64,000 bases of DNA from positions 184,501 through 248,500 of the forward strand of contig WPIO01000027.1 of assembly GCA_009760855.2 (NCBI GenBank), read 5' to 3'. A program made the position numbers and the translations under genes. Numbering within the stretch: position 1 is the stretch's first letter; every line of letters begins with the position of its first letter. This DNA comes from Cristatella mucedo. Lineage: Eukaryota; Bryozoa; Phylactolaemata; Cristatellidae. Below, in pieces: positions 47,959-57,702 of this stretch. The notes below the pieces were generated by a model. That model was not told where the DNA came from and searched no databases. It saw only the letters and a program-made list of their open reading frames with translations.

Positions 47959-48951
47959 TTATCTTTGCAACATATTTTTTGGTGCTTTTCGAGATGAAGC
48001 AAGGTAAACAACAGCAGAACTGATTGAATGTATTACACCTCTATTTCCTGCTGCAAGTTCACTTAACCATAGATCAATTTTATCAAGTACTTCTTTTTCA
48101 GATTTTACAAACAATGGAACTATCTCTATTCCTTTACCTCTATAATTTAGATAACTATGAATCACACTTTCTACAGGTTTTTTTTATTCCAAAGCTCTCA
48201 ATTGTGAAAGGAGAAATATAGTATCAGAATTAAATTATTCTTTATTATCTACTCTAATATTTTCTATAGCACTTCTTACGCCATTAGATACTGATCCTTT
48301 AGCTTTTATTTTATCATGAAGATATTGTTTCTTTTCTTTTAGAATATCAGTTTCAGATTGAACAACTGAACAGGTTCTTGAACAGCTTGAGCAACAGGTT
48401 CTTCAATCGCTTTTGCCTTTTTAACTCTTTTTACTTTTTTCTTACCAGTTGAAAGATTAACATTAAGATGCTCTGCAATTCCTTTTTGAAGTGAATCAAT
48501 TGCTTCTCTAATCTCTGGATTAGCAGCATGTGTCTTAGCTTGATTTGCAATAGCTACAGCTTTTTTAGATTTTCCTTCAGCAATAGCAGCAAATCCTTTT
48601 TTTTACTATCTTAGAAATGTCTACTGGTGCTCTATACTCTAACAATCCTCTAGCTTCTTCTTTTTGTTCCATTTGAATAGCAAGTGATGGTCTAACTCTT
48701 TTTAATTTATCAATAACAATATTACCAGAGTTACCTGGTGATTTCTCTAACGAACGTTCATTTAGTTCATGTTCAACTTCATCTCTTGCTTGCATTTCTG
48801 CTTCAATTCTTTGTATCTATTGAGCATTATCAAGTATACCAGCAACACGTAAACTTCCTAAATTACTAAGTTTATTCTCTAAATCTATTGCTTCTTTAAA
48901 ATTTCCTTTGTAGGGTCTGTTTTTACTTGCGTATATTCTACCATTAATCAT
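47959..48951 (-). pseudogene. Helical Lys/Glu-rich virion-type protein, broken
   Basis: GAATATAGGAGAAA precedes the ATG at 48951. The chain has SKNRPYKGNFKEAIDLENKL, a charged helical middle (EAEMQARDEVEHELNERSLE), an Ala/Lys-rich part (AAIAEGKSKKAVAIANQAKT), a basic segment (STGKKKVKRVKKAKAIEEP), another helix and a last domain, IDLWLSELAAGNRGVIHSIS. About 330 codons. In-frame TAG (about 48818), two TAA codons (about 48183 and 48228) and two frameshifts break it. It sits between packaging and minor capsid genes. No family recognised. Confidence 0.5.
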
Positions 48952-48984
48952 TTTCTCCTATATTCAATTAAAAATAGTTATTAA

Positions 48985-49612
48985 TTATTTACCTGTACTA
49001 TCTACAGACCAAAATCTTCCTTCTGATTCTGTTTTAGTTAGATCAACAACACAGTAACTAAATCTGCCATTCTTTAAACATTTTCTTATCTATATCACCA
49101 ACATATGAATCACGAATGTATTCCATATCAGTATTATTTTGTTTAAAGATTATTATCATATTAATATTGTTTCTTATTTATCTTCTAGGAATATTAGTAA
49201 ATCCTTGAGCAAGATAAAATATGTTCAATCCTTTATGTCTTCCTCTAGTAAAATAATCTAATATCTTAGATTGATCTTCAGTCATTAAATCATCTAATAC
49301 AACAACATTCTTACAATTCTTATAAGAATCAAATTCTGGCATATTATCAATTCCATTAACCCAAACATAAGCAGGCTTATCTTTAGTCATTGACATAAGA
49401 CCACGATATAACTTTTGATCTAAACTTGAAGCAATGATTGTACATGTATCATAATTTAGCATTCCATAAAATATCCAATTCATTACTAACTGTGATTTAC
49501 CTGTTCCACTTAGTCCAAGCACTAATGCTCTAATAGGAACTTTAGGTAATGGTTCTTTATGTCCAGTATCTATATCTTGTCCGAAATTGAAAGCTCTAAC
49601 TTGCAAAGACAT
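48985..49612 (-). pseudogene. HerA/FtsK-type packaging ATPase, broken near the C-terminus
   Basis: It would pump DNA into the capsid. The start is set at 49612 (MSLQVRAFNFGQ) because ATATAGAAAAA directly precedes it; a longer upstream frame is spurious. Walker A is GLSGTGKS (about residues 33-40), Walker B is VVVLDDLM, and FYLAQGFTNIPRR follows, typical of the Polinton/adenovirus-like A32/HerA branch. A TAA after 144 codons and a frameshift near 49070 cut off a C-terminal part (RDSYVGDIDKKMFK, then YCVVDLTKTESEGRFWSVDS). The core is intact. Confidence 0.85.
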
Positions 49613-49633
49613 TTTTTCTATATTATAATAGAT
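49613..49633. promoter_or_regulatory. Putative 21-bp bidirectional promoter (ATPase / protease)
   Basis: The divergent ATPase (ATG at 49612, minus) and zinc-ribbon/protease gene (ATG at 49634, plus) are only 21 bp apart. The gap is TTTTTCTATATTATAATAGA-rich and carries the ATG-proximal motif in both directions. Confidence 0.55.
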
Positions 49634-50400
49634 ATGGAAATATATTGCTTGAAGTGTAAAAAAACAAACTGATACTATCCATGAAGAGTATGTAGAAGTA
49701 GATAGTACTACAGGCATGAGAGGAATGCTTAAAGATGTTTGTACAATCTGTGATAGTAAGAAATCAAAGTTTGTAAAGTTGAGATCTGGTTCTGTACCCG
49801 GAAGAATACAAGTAAGTAAATCTGCATATGGTTCTGGTAGAAAACAGGTAAGTAAAGAAGCAAGTGTTCCAAAACCTGCCCTCTTTGCAGCAATATCAAA
49901 TGCACTTAGTAACAAGTTCTCAGGTAGTACTGATAGATATAGTGGTTCAGGAGTTGGTGGTTGTGCAGATAAAGAACAAATGATTGCAGAACTAAAAAAG
50001 ACTATTGAACAATTAAAAAAAAGTAAAATCATCACCTTTAACTGATATAGAAATAAATAATTATATAAAAGAATTAGATATAAATAATGTTAGAGGTTCA
50101 TTTGCAAGAGATGAACTAACAAAGCCGTTAAAAAATGAATGCCTTATTTGTAATACTGGTGATTCACAAAAAGCAATATATCACTGGGTAGAACTTAAAA
50201 AAGAAGGAAACAGATTTTTTTACTTTGATTCATTCGGTGCACAACCAATGCCTGAAGTAATAAATTATTTCGGTGTTATACCAACATTTCAGACATTTAA
50301 GCTACAAGAATACAATCAAACAGATTGTGGAAGATGTCAAATCTTCTTAAAACTAATGCAAGAATCGGATTTTGGATCGACAATAGAATTCATAATTTAA
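49634..50400 (+). pseudogene. Zinc ribbon plus adenain-type cysteine protease, broken by two frameshifts
   Basis: The N-terminal zinc ribbon has YCLKC and, after a frameshift in an A run (about 49655), MLKDVCTICDSKKSKFVK, resembling the small CxxC...CxxC proteins (DUF5679 type) of Polintons and large DNA viruses. A Ser/Gly-rich linker and a short coiled coil (EQMIAELKKTIEQLKK) follow. A second frameshift in an A run (about 50020) leads to the protease: VRGSFARDELTKPLKNECLI, His in YHWVEL (50182-50184), Asp in YFDSFG (50227-50229), Gln and Cys in NQTDCG (50317-50328). Adenain cleaves capsid precursors. Whether ribbon and protease were one protein or two is open. Confidence 0.8.
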
Positions 50401-50431
50401 TTTAAACATTTTCTTTTCCTTGTATAGAAAG

Positions 50432-51967
50432 GGAAACGGAGAATAAAAAATGTGTTGTACTCGAAAATGCTGCAGTCGTAATTCCTAAAGGAAAATCAGC
50501 ACGTATTCACATTGAAGAGAAAATTAGTAAAGATTCCAAGCCCTACTTCAATGCATGGATGTATACTACAGAAGATATGAGACCTGTACTTGAAGATATT
50601 GTTAATAGAGCAAGTATGAAACTTGAATACAGTGGATATGAAATGAGTGCTCGCTCAACTATTGGTATTAGAATTGCAATTGGTAATAAACCAAGTATAT
50701 AATAATAATAATAATAGTAATAATTCACTTGATAAAGCGCCCTCAGAGAACTTAATCTCTCTCTGGGCGCTTTACATTTGCTGTAAAGTGAAATGCAATT
50801 GAATGGTAAGTAAAATCATGCTTGAAAAACAAACGAAATGAATAACATGGTTAGGGGTGACATGCACAGGGTCAGCATGCAAATGTGGTTAGTGGCAGCA
50901 TGCACAGTGTCAGCACGCATAAGCACATCAAGGACGAATCACAGGGACCCACTAAATGCTGTCCTAAATAGGTGTGTTTTTAAGTTCCTTTTAAATGTGA
51001 TCAGGTCAGGGGATGTTCTGACGCATGTCGGGAGGGAGTTCCAGGCTTTGGGAGCATATGAACTAAATGCACGGTCTCCAAAGGATTTAAGGTTTGTACG
51101 AGGTATTTGTAGACTGTTTGATTCCGAAAAGCGGGTGGTACGATGCTTAGCCTGATGGGGTAGTATATCTGACAGATAGGCTGGAGCCATAGAATAAAGA
51201 GACCTAAAAGTGAGCGACAAAACCTTGAAGTCAATCCGTTGCTTGACTGGTAGCCAGTGCAGGTCGGCGAAAAGTGGAGTAATGTGGCAACTGCGAAGCT
51301 CACGGCAGACAAGTCTAGCTGCTGAGTTTTGCACCAGCTGCAATCGCCTGATCGCACATGCTGGTAGGCCAGTAAGCAGTGAGTTGCAGAAGTCGAGAAG
51401 GGATGTCACGAATGCATGGACCAACTTAGATGTGGTATCTTTATCTAAACAAGCCCGAATTTTAGCAACGTTATGAAGCTGAAAGTAGGCAGATTTGACT
51501 GTGGAGCTGATATGGTCGTCTAACGAGAGGTAGCTTTGGAATATGACACCTAGACTTTGAGCTGATTCAACTGGAGATATGCTGGCAGAGCCAATTTTGA
51601 GATTCAGCCTCTCCAATCTATGGATCACACTGGGTTTGCCCATAACTAGTAAGTTAGTTTTATCATCGTTTATTTTTAGAAAATTTGCTGCCATCCATGT
51701 GTGGATGTCATCAATGCATGCAGCTAGTGAGTTTAGAGAATCTTTGATCAAAAGAACAAACAAATTAAATTTGGTAGTGCTGCTGAAATAATTCAAAGGT
51801 TTGATAATGACTTTGCTGTTGTTACTGGTATTCTTGATGGATCATATGTAACTAAAGACACGTATAACTCACAAGAAAGACTTAGTATTAGATTGAAGAT
51901 TGATCAAGTTAAAGTTTATCCTGTAGATAAAAAAGTACATGATAAATTTAATCCGGCTGAATATTAG
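50432..51967 (+). pseudogene. Orphan Polinton gene split by a LINE
   Basis: The 5' part (about 50432-50699) reads CVVLENAAVVIPKGKSARIH, DSKPYFNAWMYTTEDMRPVL, then RSTIGIRIAIGNKPS. The 3' part (51742-51967) reads KQIKFGSAAEIIQRFDNDFA, VTGILDGSYVTKDTYN and LKIDQVKVYPVDKK, ending in TAG at 51965. Both are plus strand and join across the LINE. The start codon is unclear. The strand-rich pattern with aromatic positions would suit an OB-fold DNA-binding protein, but I see no diagnostic motif. Confidence 0.6.
50700..51741 (-). mobile_element. CR1/L2-like LINE inserted in the Polinton
   Basis: The AAT tail on the plus strand and hairpin at 50700-50775 mark the 3' end. The ORF on the minus strand (51740-50939) is open from SLNSLAACIDDIHTWMAANF to RTAFSGSL*. 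It is nearly identical to the copies at 31517 and 61321, so the family was active after the Polinton had inserted. No clear target duplication. Confidence 0.9.
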
Positions 51968-52005
51968 AAAACATATATAATATAAAATAAAAATAAAAAA
52001 TTAGA

Positions 52006-52511
52006 TTAGTTATTATATCTTTTTTTACTTATAGATAGCATCTTATCAACTAGAGTCTTTGCATAATTAGTTATCTTACTTATACTTGATGGATTTGATA
52101 CTTTATCTTTTAAGAAATCCATTGCGAACTTACTATCAAAGATAGAACCGCCAACAAGACCAAGACCAAGTTTAGCTTTAGCAGCCATAATTGCCGCAAC
52201 TGTTTTTGCGACTCTCTGACTTAAACAGGTTGTCTTGGATCCAATGCAACCCTAGCAGCAGATTCTGCAAGAACAAGATCAGACAAGTTTCGTATTTCTG
52301 TTCTTCTCGGCTCTGGATCAGATGATGCCTCTGTATAAGTATGATCATGGATGGGAGCCCTACCATCAAGGTCATTAATTCCAACATAACCTTGATCCAT
52401 TCTTTTTTTGAATTGTGTTCCGGGACCGACATAACTATATTTTCCTGTATCGTTGAAACTTCCATTCTCTATATATTCTGGTTTTATTCCTTTAGGTAAT
52501 TTTAAATGCAT
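52006..52511 (-). pseudogene. Phospholipase A2 domain protein (parvovirus VP1-type), frameshifted
   Basis: The N-terminal 96 codons contain KYSYVGPGTQF (the YxGPG calcium loop), YVGINDLDGRAPIHDHTY (the HDxxY catalytic box) and a following helix, LSDLVLAESA. This is the core of the small PLA2 domain that parvoviruses use to leave endosomes. After a frameshift near 52222 the frame continues into a C-terminal part with GLVGGSIFDSKFAMDFLKDK and a Lys-rich end. In adintoviruses such a domain has been linked to virions. The key His and Asp are present; the frameshift separates only the tail. Confidence 0.75.
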
Positions 52512-52532
52512 TTCACGATTGCCAGTTATTTA

Positions 52533-52781
52533 TTAATAAAAACTACGATGCCTTAGCCAACCTTCCTATTTGCTTTTAATTGTTTCAATGATATATTCAA
52601 TTGCAATCCTGTATTTTTGATCTACTTTTTTCTATTCTTTTTAGCTGAGTATTAGTAACAAGTAAAGGAATATTACCTGTCAAATCAGAGTGTTTCAATC
52701 TTATTGATATTGCTTCTGTTGATTATGTATTTGTTTTACCCAATGAGCAGATAGATTTAATTTAGTTTTTCAATAACTCAT
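52533..52781 (-). pseudogene. pVI/core-like small basic virion protein, broken
   Basis: ATTATATATAGAA touches the ATG. The chain includes LKHSDLTGNIPLLVTNTQLK and RIEKSRSKNT, then after a frameshift LQLNISLKQLKANRKVG. Polinton and adintovirus genomes carry a short protein with the same L-x-HSDL-x-G-x-x-P-L-x-x-T-x-x-Q pattern, usually compared to adenovirus pVI or core proteins. In-frame stops near the start (TGA, TAA) and two frameshifts break it. Confidence 0.6.
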
Positions 52782-52831
52782 TTCTATATATAATACAATT
52801 ATTTTAAATACTTATTAAAATTTTATATAAA

Positions 52832-53416
52832 ATGTCAGATGATGAGGTTGCTCAATTGAGAGAACGTGTTAATGATCTTTTAGCTTATAATGCATTTACT
52901 GGAAAAAACTTCTGGAGAGTTGATTGAGGAGGAACTGCAAGGGCAGGAAATGAAGCAGGAACGATAAATATAAGTGATAGTTATAGATATACATTAATTG
53001 ATAGAAAAAGATATGCTTCACATAGAATTGCCTGGTTCCTAGTAACAGGTAAAATGCCTTTGCAAGAGATAGACCACATAGATAACAACAAGTTAAATAC
53101 TAGTTTTAATAATTTACGTGAAGCAACATCTTCAGAAAACAATAGAAACAGAGGAAAACAAAGAAATAACACCTCCGGTTTTACAGGCGTTTCTTGGCAC
53201 GAAACAAGTAAATGGTGTGCGAAAATAAAAATCAATAGACATAAATATCACATCGGACTATTTGATAATCCTGTTGAAGCTGCTGAAGCAAGAGATATGA
53301 TGGCAATAAAGCTTCATTTAGAATGTGCACGTCTAAATTTCACTTATTATTTAGATGAAGACAACAGACTTGTTAGATATACAGATTTCTCTGTCATTGT
53401 TTTCCAGAATACTTGA
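52832..53416 (+). pseudogene. HNH homing-type endonuclease with AP2-like DNA-binding domain, one in-frame stop
   Basis: TTTTATATAAA precedes the ATG. The N-terminal part has LLAYNAFTGKNFWRVD, then a TGA at about 52926, then a block ending HRIAWFLVTGKMP. The HNH core is IDHIDNNKLNTSFNNLREAT. An AP2-like domain follows: NTSGFTGVSWHETSKWCAKI, HIGLFDNPVEAAEARDMMAI and LHLECARLNF. This is the common phage and giant-virus layout for selfish endonucleases that cut DNA and spread. The last 70 bp overlap the end of a gene on the other strand. Confidence 0.85.
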
Positions 53417-53745
53417 CCATATTTACCAGAAGAAATATCATCTACTATTTGTTTTATAAATAAAGATAGATCAAATATTCCTGTAAAATCTGATAGGAAT
53501 CCACCTAATACATTAGCACCTGCACCAATTACTTTAAGAGACTGTAAGACTTTAGGTACTGCTGTTGCTATCTTTTCTGATGCAGCTAATGATAATCTTG
53601 CAGCAAGTTTAGGAGCAAGTTTTGTAACTACTTTTTCAGTTACATTTACACCAGTTTTAACTCCTTCTATTACTTCTTAACTTAATTTAGTTCCTTCTTT
53701 TATATCTTCTTAAAGGCCTTTACCTCTCTTTACTTTTTTCCTCAT
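53347..53745 (-). pseudogene. Ala/Val-rich Polinton orphan, broken
   Basis: A minus-strand frame that begins with a Lys/Arg-rich tip (RKKVKRGKGL). It has TAA codons at about 53711 and 53678, then a hydrophobic helical body (TKLAPKLAARLSLAASEKIA, VIGAGANVLGGFLSDFTGIF, DLSLFIKQIVDDIS). It could be a membrane-active internal virion protein by composition; nothing firmer can be said. It overlaps the 3' end of the endonuclease gene and diverges from the fibre-like gene at 53758 with only 12 bp between the ATGs. Confidence 0.4.
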
Positions 53746-53757
53746 ATATTATAAGTA
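53746..53757. promoter_or_regulatory. Putative 12-bp bidirectional promoter
   Basis: ATATTATAAGTA lies between two divergent start codons (53745 minus, 53758 plus). It reads as an AT-rich TATA-like motif on both strands. Confidence 0.4.
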
Positions 53758-54621
53758 ATGGAAAAAATTAGAAAATTTAATGGCAATATGTATACTAATC
53801 TTGATGCAAATAAGAAGAGAATAACTAATTTAGGATTTTCTGTTAATACTGGTGATGCTATAAGACTAGATTATGCTCTTAGTTCAAGTGCTGGTAACAA
53901 TATTATTAGTAATTCTTTAGGAGAAATGGCAACAGTATCAAGTACAACTGATTTATTACCAAAGAGTGGAGCAGTAATGAAATCACAATTCAATTGTAAA
54001 AATGTTGTTGGTATATCTGGTAATTCTGCTGATGGAACTGTTTACTCAGATCTAAGACCTTATAAAGTAATAAACTATGGATTACTTAAAAGTATGAATG
54101 CAGTATTTCAAGGTAAAGCAATGGCAAGTATTGATATGGGAAATAAGAATATTATGAATGTAAAAGATTCTGATGTAGCATCAAAACAATATGTTGATAC
54201 TAATAAACAAGTAACATTTAAATACTTAGGTTTGAATGGTACTTATCCATGTATATTCTATCTTGATATGTTAGGTTTAACTATTACTGCTAATGGAAGT
54301 ACAGGTAATGCATTTCAACCTCAACAAATTACACCTGGTGATATGCCGGTTGTTGCAGCCACTGGAAAAGTTGTTGCCTATGAAAGTAATCCTAAAGCAT
54401 TCTTTCCAGGAGTATTACCTAATTTTAGTATGGTATCTAATATTATGTATGCAACTAATACAACTAATTCTTATCTAGAATCAACTAGTGATAATACTTA
54501 CGGTGTAAGTGGTACAGTAGTTTTGATAATTAATATTGATGGAGCGTGTAGATAAGCTATCGATAAGTTTACAGTTGCTAGTGGAATTACTTTTATAGAT
54601 TTTATTGTCAGTATTGTATAG
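53758..54621 (+). pseudogene. Fibre-like protein 2, one in-frame stop
   Basis: N-terminal repeat modules NMYTNLDANKKRITNLGFSV and NTGDAIRLDYAL, then ASIDMGNKNIMNVKDSDVAS with KQYVDTNK. A long distal domain follows (FKYLGLNGTYPCIFYLDMLG, PKAFFPGVLPNFSMVSNIMY). The 265-codon frame meets a TAA at 54553, but the same frame continues as AIDKFTVASGITFIDFIVSI to a TAG that overlaps the promoter of the next gene. Modules match those of the three other fibre-like genes; the distal domain does not. Confidence 0.6.
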
Positions 54622-54623
54622 AA

Positions 54624-55570
54624 ATGTTAGGAAAAAGAAGTAGAGGAAAAACATCAGAGGATTGTATTAAGAAAACTGGTGACATACTTGGTGGAAATCT
54701 AAATATAGATAATAATCTTATAAAGAATTTAGGTGATCCTGTTGATGCTGGTGATGCAGTAAAGCGAAAGTATATAGATACGAACTTTGTTACTAAGATT
54801 TCTAGATCAACAAAAAATGATAGAAATATTGATATGAATAACTTTAGAATAGTAGATCTTGCTAATCCTATAAATCCTAGTTATGCTGTAACTAAGGATT
54901 ACGCTGATACTAAATTACCACTTACAGGTGGAACAATTAGAGGAAATCTAGTTGTAAATGGTGGTATTAGAACTACAGTTCCATATGCTGGTGGAAATCC
55001 AGACCTTGATTATACTGCTCCTAGTACAAAGTTCAAATCGATGACAACTTTCTTAATTTACATGGTGGAACAGTTAACGGTAATTTAGACATGCAAAATA
55101 ATTTTATGAGAATTATAAATGATCCTGTTAATCCAACTGAAGGTGTTAATCTTGATTATCTAAATAGAATATCTGATGGAAATGTTGCAAGAATAACCTT
55201 TTTAATTGCTATTGATTATTCATCAAAGACGCAAATAAGAGGAATAGAATGTGATGGAGTGATAAGAGTTAATGATAATTTATCTAATAGTATATTTTCT
55301 AGAGGATTATTTGTAATTACAACAACATATCTAACACCTGATGTAAAAACAAAAATACTCGCTCCACTTCCAACAGCATACATAAATCCTAATTATTCAT
55401 ATCAATTATTTGGAAGTTTTACTCTTAAAGAACCAAAAATACTAATAAATGATTTGCCAATTTTATGTTCAAAAGATTTTCTTAGTGAACGAGGTGTATT
55501 TTTAACTTCTTATATAGCACTATGCTTAAAATGCTTTCTAGAAAAGACTTACAAATGGATGGAACATTGA
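54624..55570 (+). pseudogene. Fibre-like protein 3, frameshifted
   Basis: ATTGTATAGAA touches the ATG. Three or more modules are visible: NLNIDNNLIKNLGDPVDAGD with KYIDTNF, NIDMNNFRIVDLANPINPSY with KDYADTKL, and NLDMQNNFMRIINDPVNPTE. A frameshift near 55050-55090 lies between the second and third. The distal domain (ARITFLIAIDYSSKTQIRGI, TPDVKTKILAPLPTAYINPN) is unlike the others. It overlaps the start of the next gene by about 49 bp as read. Confidence 0.6.
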
Positions 55571-56114
55571 ACTTTGATTCAAATAGAATAATAAATGATG
55601 GAGAAACTGTTGATGAATTAGAATCGGTTAATAAGTCATTTGATGATAATAATTGTCTAAGAAAGGATTCTGATCAACATATTACTGTTAATTTATCTGA
55701 AAACTCGAAAAAATATCTAAGAATATCAGATCCTGTCAATGGAAGAGATATTGAAACAAAAAATGTGTTGATACAAAAGCTGGAATGTATAAAACAGAAG
55801 AAACAGTAAACGGAGATGTAAGTGTTCAAAGACTAATAATGAGTAGAAGAGAACCAAATTTTAATAATTATTCTCCAACTGATGTAATTGCAAATAAATA
55901 CATACATTATTTCTATTTGAAATGTGGAAGCTTACCATTTGTTAGAAAATTTATAAGTAATACTGGTTTTATTGGATACTGGGGTAATTTAACTGCAAAC
56001 AGTGTAAAAATTATTGGAACACCATCACAAGCATTTTCTTCTTCTACTAATGGTCAACAAGTTTTAGCAAAACTATCAGATATAAACATAAAAAACCAGT
56101 ATACTCAAGAATAG
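55522..56114 (+). pseudogene. Fibre-like protein 4, frameshifted
   Basis: The start at 55522 is supported by TTATATAGCAC just upstream, nearly the same as the motif in the inverted repeats. Modules are QMDGTLNFDSNRIINDGETV and YLRISDPVNGRDIETKN. After a frameshift near 55770 comes GDVSVQRLIMSRREPNFNNY and a distal domain (FIGYWGNLTANSVKIIGTPS). Confidence 0.55.
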
Positions 56115-56137
56115 TATTAAAAATAAAAGATATAGAA

Positions 56138-56794
56138 AATGCAGGTGTGGTAATGTTAGTTTTATTGATGATAATATTAAATATAAAGTTTACAGTAGAG
56201 GTTATGTTAATAGATCATTTTAATAAGAGATGATAATAGAACTAGAGTAAATTATAAACTTGCTGTAGTTGGTATTTCTATGAATATAAAAAAGTAAATG
56301 GTGATATTATAATTTTAAAATATAAACACAAACTGTATTCTCAAAATCTATATCTATCTGGTTTAATTGCTATTAAACATTATGGTTTTGAGAATAATGA
56401 TATGTTATTGTTAAGTGAATCTATAATTGATTTTTGAGTATTTAATAAACATTTATCAAAGGCAATTTCATTTAATCTTGTTTATCCTATTTTGAATTTT
56501 GATACAATTTCAACCCCAACTGATTTGGATTATATTGAAATTTTATTAGTAAATGGAGTACATTTTTCAGAATCATTTTCTTTTGGTCTTGCTAGTTATC
56601 AAGATCGTCTTAAACTTGCATCATGGGTGTCAGGTAAAACAGTAAATTCTGAGGATGAAGTTTATGAATTTATTCGTCGTCCTATTTTACCTCCTATGTT
56701 TTTAGACATATTTGGAAAATATTTTTATAAAGATGATAATCTTTTTATATCCTCCGATTTTCCTCTTATATCCTCCAGTACAGTACCTCTTTAA
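56138..56794 (+). pseudogene. Polinton orphan, heavily broken
   Basis: GATATAGAAA precedes an ATG at 56138, but frames shift repeatedly in the first 150 bp. The best part (from about 56285) reads ILKYKHKLYSQNLYLSGLIA, a TGA near 56435, then PTDLDYIEILLVNGVHFSES, SFGLASYQDRLKLASWVSG and EFIRRPILPPMFLDIFGKYF. No family recognised. Confidence 0.4.
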
Positions 56795-56897
56795 TCAATT
56801 CTTCAGGTGTATCAAAACTCTTTCCTTCTTCTTTCTCTTTTATTATTTGGTTTGGTTAACTCTATTTTTTAAGAGTAAGCTTCAGATCTCATACTAC

Positions 56898-57155
56898 TTA
56901 TTTTTTCAATTTTAATTCTTTCAGAAACTCTTCAAAGATTGAACCATCTCCAACTTTAACAAATATATTTGCTATTTCTGGTTCAGATTGATTCATTCTG
57001 AGTGCTTTATATTCTAATACTAGTTTTACTGCGTGTAACAAAGTTGATCTGATGTCTTCTACTCTACCCATCGGATATGAACAGATTTTTAACTTTGAAT
57101 ACTTTTGTCCTTGTGCTTCTTCATGACAGTCTTTACTTCTTGTTTCGATATTCAT
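56898..57155 (-). CDS. Small Polinton orphan, 85 aa
   Basis: Intact frame with ATTATACAGAAA before the ATG. It has a charged N-terminus, a helical middle (RSTLLHAVKLVLEYKALRMN) and a Lys-rich end (FEEFLKELKLKK). The spacing to the neighbouring genes is short, as elsewhere in the element. Function unknown. Confidence 0.55.
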   Translation of the reverse strand: MNIETRSKDCHEEAQGQKYSKLKICSYPMGRVEDIRSTLLHAVKLVLEYKALRMNQSEPEIANIFVKVGDGSIFEEFLKELKLKK

Positions 57156-57191
57156 TTTCTGTATAATGTTTTTATATTGTATTTAAAATAA

Positions 57192-57671
57192 TTAAACTGC
57201 ACTTGGATCAGGTTGAGCAAGTGCAGCTTCAGCCGCTTTTTGTTTTGCATTCTTACCATCTATAATACTTGGTAGAATTGAATAACACTCATCTTTAACA
57301 ATTCCAGTGATATCAGGTTTAATACCAAACACACCAGATATGACTGTAGACATTGTCGGAAGTTTTGATGCAATCCAAGTCGTGTAACCAGCAATTTCAT
57401 TAGGCTCATCGAGAAGAGCATCAACTTGAGATCTAACCCTTGTCCCAAGACCAGATAGAATTTCAGTTTGACCAGCATTAATAATTCTTTCTGCTTCAGC
57501 ATCCACTTCATCAATATAGAATTTCGTAACAGAGCTCTCAGTCATACCGGCAACATCAGAATCGAGTAGTTGTTCATCATATGCTGTCATTCTTGACCTA
57601 ACAAGATAATCAACATCAGATTTAAGTGCTACTGCAGTAGTTGCAAGAGTGGGATCAGTAATTGTTTCCAT
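57192..57671 (-). CDS. Polinton orphan, 159 aa, possible virion protein
   Basis: Intact, with TTATATAGGACA before the ATG (the same GGACA variant as the gene at 40636). The chain is Ala/Asp/Thr-rich and helical (SDVDYLVRSRMTAYDEQLLD, EVDAEAERIINAGQTEILSG, TTWIASKLPTMSTVISGVFG), with an Ala/Pro-rich C-terminus (AAEAALAQPDPSAV). It looks like a structural helical protein. No family recognised. Confidence 0.6.
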   Translation of the reverse strand: METITDPTLATTAVALKSDVDYLVRSRMTAYDEQLLDSDVAGMTESSVTKFYIDEVDAEAERIINAGQTEILSGLGTRVRSQVDALLDEPNEIAGYTTWIASKLPTMSTVISGVFGIKPDITGIVKDECYSILPSIIDGKNAKQKAAEAALAQPDPSAV

Positions 57672-57702
57672 TGTCCTATATAATAATAAAAAATAAAATG
57701 AG

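Noticed and set aside
49613-50035. Long N-terminal extension of the packaging ATPase
   Set aside because: The open frame continues antisense through the zinc-ribbon/protease gene with low-complexity hydrophobic sequence. The promoter motif touches the ATG at 49612, and the divergent gene occupies the extension.
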